The translations under genes and the position numbers were made by a program. Of a DNA stretch of 64,000 bases, positions 50,275-63,018 are shown piece by piece. Each line of letters opens with the position of its first letter. The stretch's first letter is position 1. The stretch comes from Acanthacorydalis orientalis (Eukaryota > Arthropoda > Insecta > Megaloptera > Corydalidae): NCBI GenBank assembly GCA_034766995.1, contig CM068322.1, positions 14,517,810-14,581,809 of the forward strand. Reading direction: 5' to 3'. A model generated the notes under the pieces. The model had not been told where the DNA came from and did no database searches. It worked only from the letters and a program-made list of their open reading frames with translations.

Positions 50275-50329
<55 letters not shown>
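50275..50329. repeat. (TA)n microsatellite
   Basis: A pure TA run of about 55 bp. Confidence 0.95.
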
Positions 50330-50332
<3 letters not shown>

Positions 50333-50339
50333 ATACAAT

Positions 50340-51600
50340 AAGTGTACTAAAATGTAAAATTTTCAACAAGTATTTCTACTATTTTATTTGACTATTTTTC
50401 AATGTTAAATAAGGAACTGTTCAATAATTAAATGAATTAAAACTAAACTTTACTAAAAATATCTGATAAAAACAAAAAGCGTGTACTATATAGACATTAA
50501 ATATTGATTGTTAGTCCATTATGCTAATAACTGAACTGTGACCTTTCTCCATTCATCATATATCATTGTTATTGAAATAATTGAAAGTTTCTCTCTTAAA
50601 TTATACAATGGAATGAAATGAATTGAAATTTTGTAAAATAAATATTTATACAAACAAATTTGACGTAAATAATACAGAATGTTTTAAAAACAAATTTAAA
50701 CACAAATTAAGTAATTATTATTTAACAAAATATGGATTTACTTTAAAAAAGCACGACGTGAAGGAAATTTATATTGTTTAATAAAACAAATTATGTGTAT
50801 ATATATATATATATATATACATACATATTAAATAATTTTAAATACATCTGTTTAGAACAGCAAATTCAGTGATAGAGGTTCCAAAAAGGAACAAACTTTT
50901 ATTTTTGAGTGATTGTTTTGTTCAACCCATTTTTGAAAACTTTCACTAATTAAGGTGATATATTGAACATACAAGAATGAAATTCATTCAAGGCACGAGA
51001 ATCGTTTAAAAAGATTGAATATTCGGGCCATGTGATTTTTATAATTGACTTATTTAATTTTAAATCTATTGTCATTCAATTCACGAAAAAGAGAAATAAT
51101 TCTTTAATTAGGTAACTTTGGCACTTAATGCCTCACAAATAACTAAAATATATAAGCCAGTAGAGTTAATTCTTTCTTCTAACTTTTCCCGCCCAAATTA
51201 TTCAATCATTTTACTTAATTGTTCAATCTGAAATATCTGTTTAAAACAAACTATGCTGCTTTTCAAATAAAACAATCTTACATAATCAATTTTCAAATTT
51301 ATAAATATATTATATATATACACCTTTAATATCTGCATAATTTTAAACCCATTGCTATTTTACTGAAATAAATAGTAGATAAATAGTCAATTAAAGATTA
51401 ATTAAAGAATTTTACTTATGATGCGGAAGAAAGTGAATATTTTAAATGATATGAAAAAGTTATCCAAATGATCTATTATACATATGTGAAAGCTTATTTA
51501 TTTTTAATTATTCTGTGCACGTTAATGACAATATTTGAATTGCTAAAAAAATATTTTAATATAGACTTTAACTTTGAGTTGTTTTATAGTTAATTCAATT
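50340..51600. other. A+T-rich non-coding stretch
   Basis: Nothing recognised apart from a short TA run near 50795-50820. Confidence 0.5.
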
Positions 51601-51610
51601 TAGACTTTCA

Positions 51611-51764
51611 CATGGAAGTATTAAAAAGGGGCGCAAGGGTTAACAAAAGTTACGTATTTTTTATTAAGTATTTTAGTTCAATTCAATATCAAAATACAAT
51701 TGAACTAATAACTAGGCGATAACATTTTTTTTTAATTTGTGTTTTTTTTAATACTTCTGTCTGG
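51611..51764. repeat. Nested foldback element, about 154 bp
   Basis: Outer arms CATGGAAGTATTAAAAA (51611-51627) and TTTTTAATACTTCTGTCTGG (51745-51764) are imperfect inverse copies. At the centre, TTAGTTCAATT (51673-51683) and AATTGAACTAA (51698-51708) form a perfect 11-bp stem. Concentric symmetry suggests a small MITE. No target duplication identified. Confidence 0.6.
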
Positions 51765-51769
51765 AAGGT

Positions 51770-53910
51770 TAATTTAAATCAGCCTGTACTTATGTAAATA
51801 AAACTTAGTCGAAATCAAAAATCTCTTTTAAATTAAAATTGATAAATGATAAACTAAGTTAATTTCAAAAATTTTGGTTCTACAAATCAGAAAAAAAAAA
51901 TTATTTTTACAAGATTATTCGCCGCAATAATATTTTAAAATTAATAAACAATGCTAGAATTATAATTATACTCTCTACTTGAAATGTCTTCATATACAAT
52001 ATTTAATTTCTTTTGTCTAAGACAAATATTGCTCATATTTTAAAGAATAATTAATTAAACATAATACATGATTTATTTCAAATTTTCAGCGTTATATATT
52101 ATTTTCAATAATGCTTTAAATATTTTTTTTATTTCATTTTACATTATTTCATTTTCTGAAATAAAGGTAATTAGTATTTAGAATTAAAATCCTATGGACA
52201 ATTAAATCTTATTCAATAATGTAGTTTCGCAAGTTATTACTTTTGTGGACAAACTGATTTTAAAAATATTTCTTTAGAAGCTTCCTCAGATTTATATTTT
52301 CTGAAAATACTTCATCTTTTTATATTTCACAGGTTTATACTTTGTGTATATCTTGACATTTCTATCATGTTTCGTGATCCGCATCAAAAAGATAAGAAAG
52401 ATCCTCATATTTACTTTTATATCCAAAATCTTATTTACCAAGAGTCGAAACAGTGTCATTATTTATGATTTCTAGGAAATTTTCGTTCAAATATTTTAAA
52501 ATATTTTTTTGTATAAGTTTCGTTAAGTGCTTACGAACAAATATATTAATAACGAAAATAGAACTGTCTTTAAATTTAAATTCAAATATATCAAACTGTC
52601 AAACAATATACACATGATTTGTTATATATATATATAAACAAATATAAATTTTGTATATTTTCTAGAAAAATGGTATCTAAATCCCAACTAAATAAACTTG
52701 GGATATAAGACCTTCACAAATATGTCAAAAATTATTCTATACACAACAGAACTCGTGTTATTATAAAAGTATCATTGTCTTTATACGTAAACGAAACGAA
52801 AATTTGGTTACAGTTTTTTTTCAATATTTGACATGAAATTCTTTTTGACATATTTATTGAACACCTAGAGATATTTTCCATGTTATCATATTCAATGTAT
52901 CAAATGTCTCAAGTTTCTATCATAAACATATCTTATATAGATCATATGTTCAGCATAGTTATTCAATTTGGAAACAGACGTAAAGACATTTTCAGAATAA
53001 CGTAAATAAATAAAATTTTAACCAAAATATCTATCTATATATATATATATACACACTCTGTTTTAAAATAATAAAATCTCTAAATAAACTAATTGCATTT
53101 AAAGAAACGATGAGTCACAATGTGATTAAAAAATAAATGTATTTATCAGTCCACGAAAAACAAATAATTCTATTCTTTGCCTTTCTGTTTGCTATACAAT
53201 TTAAGGATAATTTCCTAAGGGAATTAGGTCAAGGGAGGCATTAAATCATTACAAAAAACTCAATTCGCCGGAATGTTCAAATGAACAAAATATGAGAATG
53301 TAATTAAATAAAATGAGTTCAAAGTGTTTCAGATAATCAAACAATATTTTACGGTATTTAATTAATTTCGGATTGTAAATCAAATCGAAATTAAGTATCT
53401 TACGATTAATTTTCAAAATTAAAAATTAATCAGGGATGTATTTATATGTATATAAAGCGTACACATAAATTTATAATTATTATATCAACAAACGCTTTTA
53501 AAAACGCATAATACTAAAAAGATTGTATATCAAAAGAGAACTAGTTTAAAAAATGTATGCATTATATATGTAAAAATTTGAAAATGTATAGCTTGTTATC
53601 ATGGAAATTAGAAATCTTTTTAAATGAAATTGTTCGATATTTGCATAAAAACAAATAAAAATATTTCTAATAAGTATATATTTTGCATGAAAATAAATTT
53701 TAGCGCTCAGAACCATTTTATTTGAACATTTTTTTTTATTAAAAAGAAATTTTATATTTTATCGTTATTTTAATCTTAAGAAAATCAATTAAAAATTCTT
53801 TGCTATTATAAAAAATATCGGAAGTTTATTTTTATCGTCATTGTATTTTTAAACGGATAAAAAATTCATTAACCTATATAAAATAATTTTATTACTATTT
53901 TTATATACTA
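51770..53910. other. A+T-rich non-coding stretch
   Basis: No gene or repeat of note; short TA runs near 52623 and 53037. Confidence 0.5.
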
Positions 53911-53911
53911 G

Positions 53912-53936
53912 TATATATATATATATATATATATAA
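53912..53936. repeat. (TA)n microsatellite
   Basis: Short TA run. Confidence 0.85.
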
Positions 53937-54648
53937 TACATTGCATAGAAAAACATAATGAAATGTTGAAACTGAGTAAAAAGCTTTTATAATATTCCAT
54001 TCTAGAAAGTAAAAAGAAAAAAAATTTATCTGAAACAAAACCATCATAAACTCCACTTACGTGGAATCGTTATTGAAGCTACTTATCTTTTAAAGTTCCG
54101 GCATAAGAATATTTAACTTTGTGGCTAATTACTCCATTTAGTAAGTGAAGTTCTGTTATGTGATCAAAAAGATATGGATACAGATTGCCGCAATTTAAGA
54201 CAACGATATACTTGACCTAATTCTATATTTTAAAAATAAATTTCATTTGACTTTTATTTCGATGTTGTACTGTGTATCGAGTAGATATAACATTATCCGC
54301 AGTTATGTTTTTTTCTAATTAATGTTTCGACATTGAGCACTATTTTATTTTCCTTTCTCCGAAAAAATAAATCACTTGTTTATAATCTACAACTTAAGAC
54401 ATACATATATATATATACATACAATATCCTATATTTTTTATACACTGCTTATATAAATAATAAAATCAATACAAATAATCGAAGCAGATATTATTATATA
54501 ATTATAAATTGTAACATGCTTAATAGAATTGAAATAAATACAGTAAATATATTTCCATTCGTCCCGATGTTTTTTTCTCTAAACAATATGCTTTAATACA
54601 AATAATGAAAAGTAATGTATAAATGTAAAAAGCTAATTTTTGTTATTA

Positions 54649-55182
54649 TTAGGTTGGTAGAAAAACAATTTCTGTTCATGATCTTCAAATCCGTGTACAT
54701 TTTTTATCCAGAACTGTTAGATGACTAACGCCTGACTTTTGTGGAAGCTCTTGAATTATTGTATGTGGTTACGAACTAACGTCTTCAGTTGGTCGTTATG
54801 AACTAAAAAAGGACGCCCGCAACCTTTGTCATCTTCAAGGTTCTCGTCCCCAGTACAAAATTTTTGGAACCATCATTACACTGTACGTTTCTTAACAGTA
54901 CCTACACCAAAAGCATCGTTTAGTTTACGAGCAGATTCTGCTGCTTTACCACCCATTGAACTCATAAAAAAAATCTTATTTTCATTTTCCTCGTCTTTAA
55001 TTCGATATATCCAATTTCAATCAAAATAACTAATAAAATCAAAGTCGATATTACCAAAATATAGATCGAAAAATGCACTTTAAAATGATATTACCATGAA
55101 CATGATGAAATGACACTCGTTAAAAAAAATTAAGGTTAGAATTGAGAAAACAAAAACCGCAATTATTTTTCTACCAATCTAA
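54649..55182 (-). mobile_element. Internally deleted mariner element, copy C (best preserved)
   Basis: Inverted terminal repeats: left TTAGGTTGGTAGAAAAACAA, right (reverse complement) TTAGATTGGTAGAAAAATAA, with TA target duplications on both sides (54647-54648 and 55183-55184). The minus strand encodes the transposase N-terminal DNA-binding region: GGKAAESARKLNDAFGVGTV, then WFQKF..GDENLEDD..GRP..VHNDQL, then after a frame change the second helix-turn-helix TIIQELPQKSGVSHLTVLD. Coding then stops and the 3' terminus follows, so the DDD catalytic domain has been deleted. The 534-bp length compares with about 1.3 kb for complete mariners. Stops and frameshifts make the relic inactive. A plus-strand 67-codon frame inside is a shadow. 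Confidence 0.88.
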
Positions 55183-55197
55183 TAAATATGATACAGA

Positions 55198-55225
55198 TAT
55201 ATATATATATATATACACACATATA
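55198..55225. repeat. (TA)n(CA)n microsatellite
   Basis: A TA run with a short CA tail, 15 bp right of the mariner copy. Confidence 0.85.
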
Positions 55226-55229
55226 TTAT

Positions 55230-55930
55230 TTTTCCATATACTGTATACTACCTTAAAACTATTACACATTTAAAGACTGTGTTTACCAAAAATATTTCTT
55301 ACAGATAATACTCCACATAATAATAACACGTTTGTTTAAGATAAATTAATCCAATATCAATTGTTTCTTTTGAAAGAAAAATCACAAATTGTGTATTCCC
55401 GGCTTTATTCTCTTATTAACAGCAAATACAAAAAATGTTAATCCAAAAAGTTATGAATATATTGACTATTATTTAATAAACATTTTATTCATTGTATGTG
55501 AGGTTTATACTGTTCATAACCTTCATTTTGAATATTTGAAAGAATTTAAATAATCTAAAATGCTTTCAGTGATACGCACTTTTCTTTCTTTCAAAAGTTT
55601 AAATAAATAATTAACGTTATCACAAAAATCAATAAGAAAAAATAAAAATAAAAAATATACGTCAATACATGGCACGAATTCATCTTTTTATGACATCGGT
55701 GAACTTCTTGGAAAAACATTATTTAATTTATTATTTGAAAAGGTTATAAAGTCGATAAGATATAAATATTTTTATCTGACAAGTCAAAGGATTCTTTTTA
55801 TTTAAAATATCTGTACAGACTTAATTTAAAATTCAAAACAAAAACACTTGTAAAAAGCTATTTCTTTTCCAGACTCTTAACTGAATGAATTAATCTACTG
55901 CTTTAAACAAGAATTTATCATATTTTTATA
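55230..55930. other. A+T-rich non-coding stretch
   Basis: Nothing recognised. Confidence 0.5.
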
Positions 55931-55931
55931 T

Positions 55932-55979
55932 TATGTTTATATATATACGAGTATATATATATATATATATATATATATT
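55932..55979. repeat. (TA)n microsatellite with ACGAG interruption
   Basis: Two TA blocks. Confidence 0.9.
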
Positions 55980-56470
55980 CTTTAATCTTTTTCATGTTAT
56001 ACATTTTAATAAAACAGTCCTATTCGATAAATATTTTTGGTTTGCAAACATTTCAATATGAGTAACGTCGATTCTGTAAATAAATTTCCACTCACTATAC
56101 ACCAAAACAATTATTGTAAAATATTCAATAATTGATTACTAATCATTTGAATAAAATTACTTTCATTTTAATGGCAATACTACTATCCATAAAGTGCTAA
56201 TGAAAAGAAAATGTTGACATTTTGAAAAACTAACACATTTTTTTCGTTATAATTTTTTTTCTGACATAAAAAGTTAACATTAGTTTATGAAGTATTTTAC
56301 ACCTTAACAAAAGATGTCTTAACAAATGTCTAGAATTATTATATTCAGCATCACATATTTATTTTTTATATTGAATAATGAACTATAACTTAGGGACAAT
56401 GATCAGTTGTTAGGCATATTATTATTATTTCATTATAGCCACCCTAATATTCTTGTTTTTTTTAAAAGAA

Positions 56471-56473
<3 letters not shown>

Positions 56474-56502
<29 letters not shown>
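56474..56502. repeat. (TA)n microsatellite
   Basis: A pure TA run. Confidence 0.9.
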
Positions 56503-56505
<3 letters not shown>

Positions 56506-56534
56506 GATATGAAACAAGCTATTGGGAAATTTTT

Positions 56535-57020
56535 TTTTTAATATACTGCTCGTCGACATCCGGGAGAGGGGTGTACCAGTGCTCGCTTCGATCACTCTCG
56601 TTTTAACAATTTTTAAATTAAAAACGGAACAAAGATGTGTAATGAAATTAATTTTTTGATTTCAAATGAAACCGTAAAAATTGTGAAACAGGAAATAAAA
56701 CTTATAATAAACTTATTTTAAAATTCTGTGTATACTACAATCGTGATTGATTTATGTTCTTCTGTATACTGAACTTGATACCCTACTTAGAGGTACATCG
56801 GGAGAGACCAACATACAATCGACCGTTCCCAAATACTGTTTCATTGGAATCGACAAACATGACGATTCGTGAAACATCGGAAATGGTTAACGTGCAACTT
56901 GTAGATTGTAGAGGGGGGACGGTGTTGCGTGAAGATGGTCTACAGGGAAAAAAATATTTCATGGAAATTTTACGACGAAATTACTTTATATATATATATA
57001 GACAGATATTATTTTCTTAA
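56535..57020 (+). other. Region with an unassigned 88-codon frame and GC-richer patches
   Basis: Two GC-richer patches (56550-56610, with CATCCGGGAGAGGGGTGTAC; 56785-56945, with ATCGGGAGAGACCAACATAC and GTAGAGGGGGGACGG) flank A+T-rich DNA. The plus frame 56754-57020 reads a varied protein-like stretch from about residue 12 to 68 (VHRERPTYNRPFPNTVSLES and NVQLVDCRGGTVL) before low-complexity sequence. The style suggests a fragment of a repetitive element, but I cannot assign it; it could also be a short exon. Confidence 0.3.
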
Positions 57021-57382
57021 AGTAATTTCAAATGTTCGCAACTCACTATTTTGACATTCTATAGCCTATAGAACTTTGATGGATTTCTGTTCTAGACGTT
57101 CATAAAACAGTGAACCACTATCTATAAATTGACAACTTATACTAAATTAGTATAACGTTTTAAATACATCTTCCGGAATCTTCCTGATTCATCGCAAACC
57201 AATCACTTTGATTTAATTATCTTTATTCCCCCATTCCATAATTAACGGTTGACGTACAACGAACAACTGATAACTAGTATAACAAAGTTTCTGATTTATG
57301 AATACAACATATTTCCAATAGCTATATGCGTTAGTTTAGAGCGTAACTTGTATTTGTGTTACAGAGTTAACAGCAAGATCAT

Positions 57383-57384
<2 letters not shown>

Positions 57385-57431
<47 letters not shown>

Positions 57432-57437
57432 ATGTAC

Positions 57438-57486
<49 letters not shown>

Positions 57487-57509
57487 TAAATATATATATA
57501 TATATATAG
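57385..57509. repeat. Long (TA)n array with repeated GTACATAAA spacer
   Basis: Three TA blocks over about 125 bp; the spacer TGTACATAAATATA occurs twice about 46 bp apart, indicating duplication of a block plus spacer. Confidence 0.95.
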
Positions 57510-57954
57510 AAAGAAAATTAATTTATCAATAATTAGGCTAAAACTGCAATGAATTAATTTTAAATAAGAATTTTAAAAATATAAAATAGTTTTTAAATTA
57601 AAAATTACATATTTTATATAATTTATACATTTTAAAATTAAATTTAATAGAAAATATTTCCTATAGCTACCATTTTTTCATAAAATAACATTTTATATTT
57701 AAAAGTAAAACACGCATAACTTTATATATACATATATGTATATATATACAAAATCAAAATTATCTACAAAAAACTACAACGTACCAAAAAATAATTTATC
57801 TGCAATGTTTATATAGACATATTAACTTAAATATAAAATGACTACGTTGCGACATGTCTATGATGATAATTACTCGTATATAGATAATGATTTTTAAAAA
57901 ATACATTAAGTGTTTCATTCGGTTTTTGTACAGACTTATAATTTATAATTGACA

Positions 57955-58017
57955 AGTAGGCGAGCGCAGAGAGCCCAAGATTGGTGAGTGCAGCGATCAG
58001 GAGGCGAAGCACCCTAC
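57955..58017. other. GC-rich 60-bp patch with repeated GCGA words
   Basis: GTAGGCGAGCGCAGAG, GAGTGCAGCGATC and GAGGCGAAGCACCC sit together inside strongly A+T-rich DNA, bounded by GTAGG and its inverse CCTAC. It is probably the end of a mobile element. It resembles in style, but does not clearly align with, the patch at 37268-37290. Confidence 0.35.
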
Positions 58018-58019
58018 TA

Positions 58020-59142
58020 TACATATATATATATTTAAATATATATGTTTGTCTATACATCATAGTGTTTTTTTCAATCTAACATCGCCACTCGTGTCAC
58101 TATAAAAAAGGAGCAAACTACAATCAAAATATACTAGATATTAAATCAATCTCAAATTTCTTGTACAACGAGCAGGCAGTTCAAAATATCACATTTGATC
58201 GAATAAAAAATCTAGAAAAACGCACATTCTGTAGAAGAATCGAATTTATGTACAACATTATAAAAATATTGATCGTATGAAAATGGAATTCATAAATTTA
58301 TAGTAAGGTAAAAAGAAACGATTTATTCAAAACACATTCGTGATATCCATTCTCTCATGGAAAAATCAAATATTGAATTTTAATATTTCTTTTAAAATGA
58401 TATATATATATATAATCAATTTAAATCAAACAAAAAATTTTATTTCATACAATTTCAATATTTGTAATTTTTTTAAAGATTTGTTTTATATATATATATA
58501 TATATACACACACACATATATAAAATCTAAATAAATTTCATGCAATTTAAACTAAAAAATATTTACAAGATAAAAAAAATTACCCACATTTTACTTATAT
58601 TCTATAATAAATCATTTAATTCTAGATTTAAATCCAAAATGTAATAACAAATTTGAAATAAAAATTCTTCGTTCACATATATTTAAAATCATACAAATAA
58701 AAAAAAGCGATATAAATATTTTTATATAAATGCGAATTATTATTTTATGGGAATTATTAATACCACGTATATATTTATTTCTTTTGCTGGCGTCTTCAAG
58801 GTTTTCATTTACCTTTAACCTATTGGGGAGCAAATTCTACCTAAATATGATGAAATCTGAAGGCGGTTGCAAATAAAACGAAGTCATACATGGGCTTCCA
58901 GAATTTTCATAGAATAAAAATGAACAGCACATACAGAGAAAAATAGCAAGAAGAATCAAATGCGAATCTACTGATTGTCAATTCATTTTAAATAAATTCA
59001 ATCACGATACAATACTAAAAAAAAATAATTAAAAAATTATAAATATTATTACACTATTATATATATATATACACATCATTTCTTCAGTAATATTGAAAGC
59101 TATTCTGCAAACAGATCCTGTTTCTGTGTACTATAAACCACA
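58020..59142. other. A+T-rich non-coding stretch
   Basis: No gene recognised. Includes a (TA)n(CA)n tract at about 58485-58520. Confidence 0.5.
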
Positions 59143-59149
59143 ACTATAT

Positions 59150-59196
<47 letters not shown>

Positions 59197-59201
59197 TATG
59201 C
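59143..59201. repeat. (CATATA)n hexanucleotide repeat
   Basis: Seven to eight tandem CATATA units with TA ends; the only clear 6-bp-period array in the window. Confidence 0.9.
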
Positions 59202-59209
59202 ATGAATGA

Positions 59210-60455
59210 ATGAAGAGTATTACACTGAACAATTTAGTAGCATATATAATCAAATTTGATTATCGTCTAGAATAATATGAGTCAAGTGAAACACTTCATA
59301 CTAAACAGTCTCGCATTGTTTCTGTAATGGTTTTTATGTAAATACTAATACAAGACTACACATATATGTAACAACGTATATTGTATGAACAAGTGATAAT
59401 TAGTTTTTACAAAAAACATCTCCTGAATAATATTTTGAAAAGATGTTTTTGAGTTTTTTCCGTTTCAATTCAAAACTAAATATTAGTATATATTATAACA
59501 TTGAAAAAGCACTTTCCGATCTATATTCCATACAATATATCCATGCCATTTACTCATATATCTCCCCTATAAAGCACATATGTCAAAAACGATGTAGTGT
59601 TCCTGAAAAAATATTGACTTTACAACACGGAACATTATTAATTTTAGCATATTTTTTCAAGCTATAATGTTTACAAGCTGTCACTGCAGTGACATGTTCA
59701 TGTTCAATGAGCAAAGTTGGGAAAAAACTATACAGGGTGACATAGCTGACGATAACTAAGTCTAGAGTGAAATATACCCAACTGATACGTTGATAATATT
59801 TATTTTCATTTAACAAAATATGTATCTCTTTGCACAATATTTTTTTTATAATTTACTTTTCAAAACAATTGATATTTATTGGTTCAAATAAAATAGAACG
59901 GACTATTTGTTTTCAGTTGATTGTTCTGTTTTCAATCAAAGGTAAAAACTTAATAATGTCTATTTTGAAAAAAAATTAAGTAAAACTTATTAATCACAAA
60001 CACAGTACAAAAAAAAATTGACATTCAAACAAACTGCAAAAATGTCTTAATAGAATTTCATAAGCAATACATTTTTTCAATAAACAAATTTTATTTTCCA
60101 TGAGAGTAATTTAATTAAAACATTTCTACAAATAACTGTCAATAATACAACGATTAAAAAAGAGCACCAATTTTGAAATATATTTAATAAAACGTTTACT
60201 CTCATTCGTCCACTATTATAAAAAAAACCCTGATTATATTTTACTTGTAAATGAATCTATTATTCCTCGTTCTTGTTCTCAAATATTTTTCTTCGTAAGA
60301 TCTTGAATATTAACTAGCTTTTTCGCAAGAAAAACTTTTCTCGATAAATATTGTTATAAGTTAATATCCGTATTAATAGTAAAATGAATTGTTTATCCAA
60401 GTTTTGTTTATTTATTTTTCTCGGGGTAATAATAAACCGATATTAACTTTATCAG
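59210..60455. other. A+T-rich non-coding stretch
   Basis: Two short frames (59443-59667 plus, 59583-59837 minus) overlap in opposite directions; neither resembles a protein family. Confidence 0.45.
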
Positions 60456-60607
60456 TACGGCGAAAAAACAACAAAAATGAAAAATATATTTTATTACCTT
60501 TTTCCCACCCATACAATTCAATACACTAAATCTTTCAACATTAGCAGTCTTTTTCGCTTTCATCGACAATCTTTTTCGTCTTGTAAGTATGTATACTCCT
60601 AAATCTT

Positions 60608-60796
60608 TTATGCAAATACGCGACGGCGAAATTTTGAATGCATTTGCTGTTTCGCGTCTATAAACTGTTCTTTAGGGACGAGAACCTTTTTTACAGCAGA
60701 ATGCACAGTAGAGGAAACTGGAAACAGACTTGACGGCACCGAATGCGAAAAAAATGTAAACGCTCTTGAATAACAAGTAGCCTGCGTAGTCGTCAT
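60608..60796 (-). CDS. Small candidate coding frame, 62 codons, unrecognised
   Basis: It lies in a lower-A+T patch (60460-61050), and its codon make-up is more balanced than most short frames here. The ATG at 60796 has A at -3. The translation starts MTTTQATCYSRAFTFF and includes SAVKKVLVPKEQFIDAKQQM before a basic end (KFRRRVFA). No domain, signal peptide or membrane segment is evident. It runs divergently from 60844-61047, with only 47 bp between the starts. It may be a real small protein, an exon or chance. Confidence 0.2.
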   Translation of the reverse strand: MTTTQATCYSRAFTFFSHSVPSSLFPVSSTVHSAVKKVLVPKEQFIDAKQQMHSKFRRRVFA

Positions 60797-60843
60797 CGTA
60801 TTGGATTTTATTTTATTTTTATTTATTTTCGTTTAGTAAAACG

Positions 60844-61047
60844 ATGAATGCAGATGTATTTTTAAAAAAATTACTGCGTTCTTTTAACATCACAATGAAT
60901 CCGTATCGAGATTATAAGGTTGACTTCCGTTTATTATATGGGTGCGTTTCTTGTACGTTTCCGACTAGATCACAAGCATGCAAGAACATTGTGTTATCTT
61001 TTACGTGCGCACTTAAAAAAACTGGTATGACGGATGTTATTGTATGA
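60844..61047 (+). CDS. Small candidate coding frame, 67 codons, unrecognised
   Basis: A plus-strand frame beginning MNADVFLKKLLRSFNITMNP, with four Cys in its middle and C-terminal parts (YGCVSC, QACKN, FTCAL). The start context AAACG-ATG has A at -3... -5 but is not strong. It is divergent from 60608-60796 with a 47-bp spacer. No recognised domain. Treated as a weak candidate because composition is less A+T-rich than the surrounding DNA. Confidence 0.18.
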   Translation: MNADVFLKKLLRSFNITMNPYRDYKVDFRLLYGCVSCTFPTRSQACKNIVLSFTCALKKTGMTDVIV

Positions 61048-61059
61048 TTCAAGCATCAA

Positions 61060-62315
61060 ATTAAGAATATGAAAAGAATACAAAGAACTCTTCTGTGTAC
61101 ACGAAAGCTTTGAAAGTTTAAAAAACTGAAGTGGTACATCAAAAAAAATATGAAACGATTAAATAAAATTCCAATAAAACATATTCCTTCTATAATGTAT
61201 TCCGGATTTGGTACAAAATAAAATGAAAACATTTTCAAACAAAAATATATTGTGCGTAGTTTTAAAATCGATCCAGTTTAAAAATAAACTGTGACTAAGA
61301 ATATTTTTCATAAAAAATATATCAAACTTCAAACGATGTCTATAACTATTCCATTCTTTTAAAAAACAAACTTATACGATATATTTACATACTTTTAACA
61401 ACACTTACAATAGAGCATGTATATAAAATACATTTTTAATTAAAATATTATTATAAAATGTATTAAAATTAATTAGCAAAACTTTATATTTGACTCATCA
61501 AAATACAATTACTATAAAAAATTATAAACTCGCTAACTGGAAAGAAAAAAAATATAAAATTACGAAAAATATTTTTTAATATTTTCAAAGAACAAAACAC
61601 TTTCAATATTTACATCTAGAGTTCTTTTCTCCTACACTAATTTTTTCGATATTGTTAGATGATTGTGAAATATATTTTTTAAATCTTTTCAAATCTTATA
61701 AAAATAGTTTGTTTTTCGATACTAGACATCAAAAATATCATTCCGCACCCCTAATACTAAAACTTCTGATTAAATATCTCTTGTATGAAAAGTTTCAAAA
61801 AAATAACTAAAAAATTACTAATCACTTTAATATCAGTACAATTTGAATTTTTATTTTGAAACTTAAATTTTTATACATCAACTTTTATTAGATAAACTGC
61901 AAAAAAACAACAATAATATTGTTTATTTATTTCCTAACACCTTTTCAATAGGAAAAGTAATTGCAAAAAAATATTTATGACAATCATATTTGACTGAGAA
62001 TTTCCTATCAAAAAAAGCACAATTATTTTAAATTACTCTGTCAACAGCTGAAATCTTTTTCATTAAAAATACGGTGCTGAAACCCAAAAATATATTTCAT
62101 TCAAGACCCCACACTTTTGTCGAATATTGATTGTTTACCACCAGCTTTTTACAATTTTCGGCTTTGAATATGTCTACGTGGTATTTTTTAATGAATGAAA
62201 AATGCTACAAGATAAATGTTTTTTATTCATATAGGCACTTTTCTCTGAATTTTCATAAAATCAATATGATCTTTATATATAATTCGTTAAAAAATATGCT
62301 TAAATTTTATGCATA
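61060..62315. other. A+T-rich non-coding stretch
   Basis: No gene or repeat recognised. Confidence 0.5.

Positions 62316-62363
<48 letters not shown>
62316..62363. repeat. (TA)n microsatellite
   Basis: A TA run of about 46 bp. Confidence 0.95.
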
Positions 62364-62366
<3 letters not shown>

Positions 62367-62636
62367 TTATGTATGTGTATATTCACAAATAGCATATTGT
62401 ATGTAAATAAAAGCAATTATGTGTATTCGATATAAATTTAAGATATTTTATTTCATTTTCCTTATGTAAAGATTTTAATTAATTAAAATACATTTAGGAG
62501 AAATAAAAATTTGCCATGAAAATTTTTCTACATACATACATATACAAAAAAAATTCAAATAATCATTATGTTACTGTTATTAATTTTTAACATTAAAAAA
62601 CGTATTTCTAACAAATAATTAAAGCTAATCTAAATA

Positions 62637-62910
62637 CGGGGCCACACATGCGGCTATTCGCCGAATGCTGTTCGCCTAGTGTTGTTCACCAACCGATAAT
62701 AAACGGCCCAGATGTGCATATCTGCATTGAACAAATATGCCTAAAGTGTAGATGACGTTCCCTTTGATTCTTGACAAAAGACCGACACCAGATGGAAACA
62801 GCGAATACCGAACATTCGCTTAAGCATTTGTGTTCGTAGACCCATCCACACATTCGGCGTTCGGTTAAATTTTGCTCTATGTTCGGCAAATAGCAGCATG
62901 AGTAGCCCCG
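62637..62910. mobile_element. GC-rich non-autonomous DNA element with ~30-bp inverted ends
   Basis: The left end CGGGGCCACACATGCGGCTA and the reverse complement of the right end, CGGGGCTACTCATGCTGCTA, match at most positions and continue to GCCGAA on both sides. The ~274-bp element is far richer in G+C than its surroundings. Clear target duplications are not visible; an 8-bp pair CTAAATAC / CTTAACAC matches at 6 of 8 but is offset. The superfamily is undecided (hAT or PIF/Harbinger-type ends are possible). A 108-codon minus-strand frame crosses it and is not credible. Confidence 0.65.
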
Positions 62911-63018
62911 GCTTAACACTTTTTTACGGCGGGCGTCAGTATGCATGACTGACTGCCGGCGATTATCGGCGGTTGTTAGGTATAAAATTAAAGAAATTAT
63001 CAGCCTTATCATTCTAAT

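Noticed and set aside
54826..55029. 67-codon plus-strand frame
   Set aside because: Opposite strand of mariner copy C.
62686..63012. 108-codon minus-strand frame
   Set aside because: Crosses the terminus of the GC-rich element and runs antisense to the piggyBac relic; no domain.
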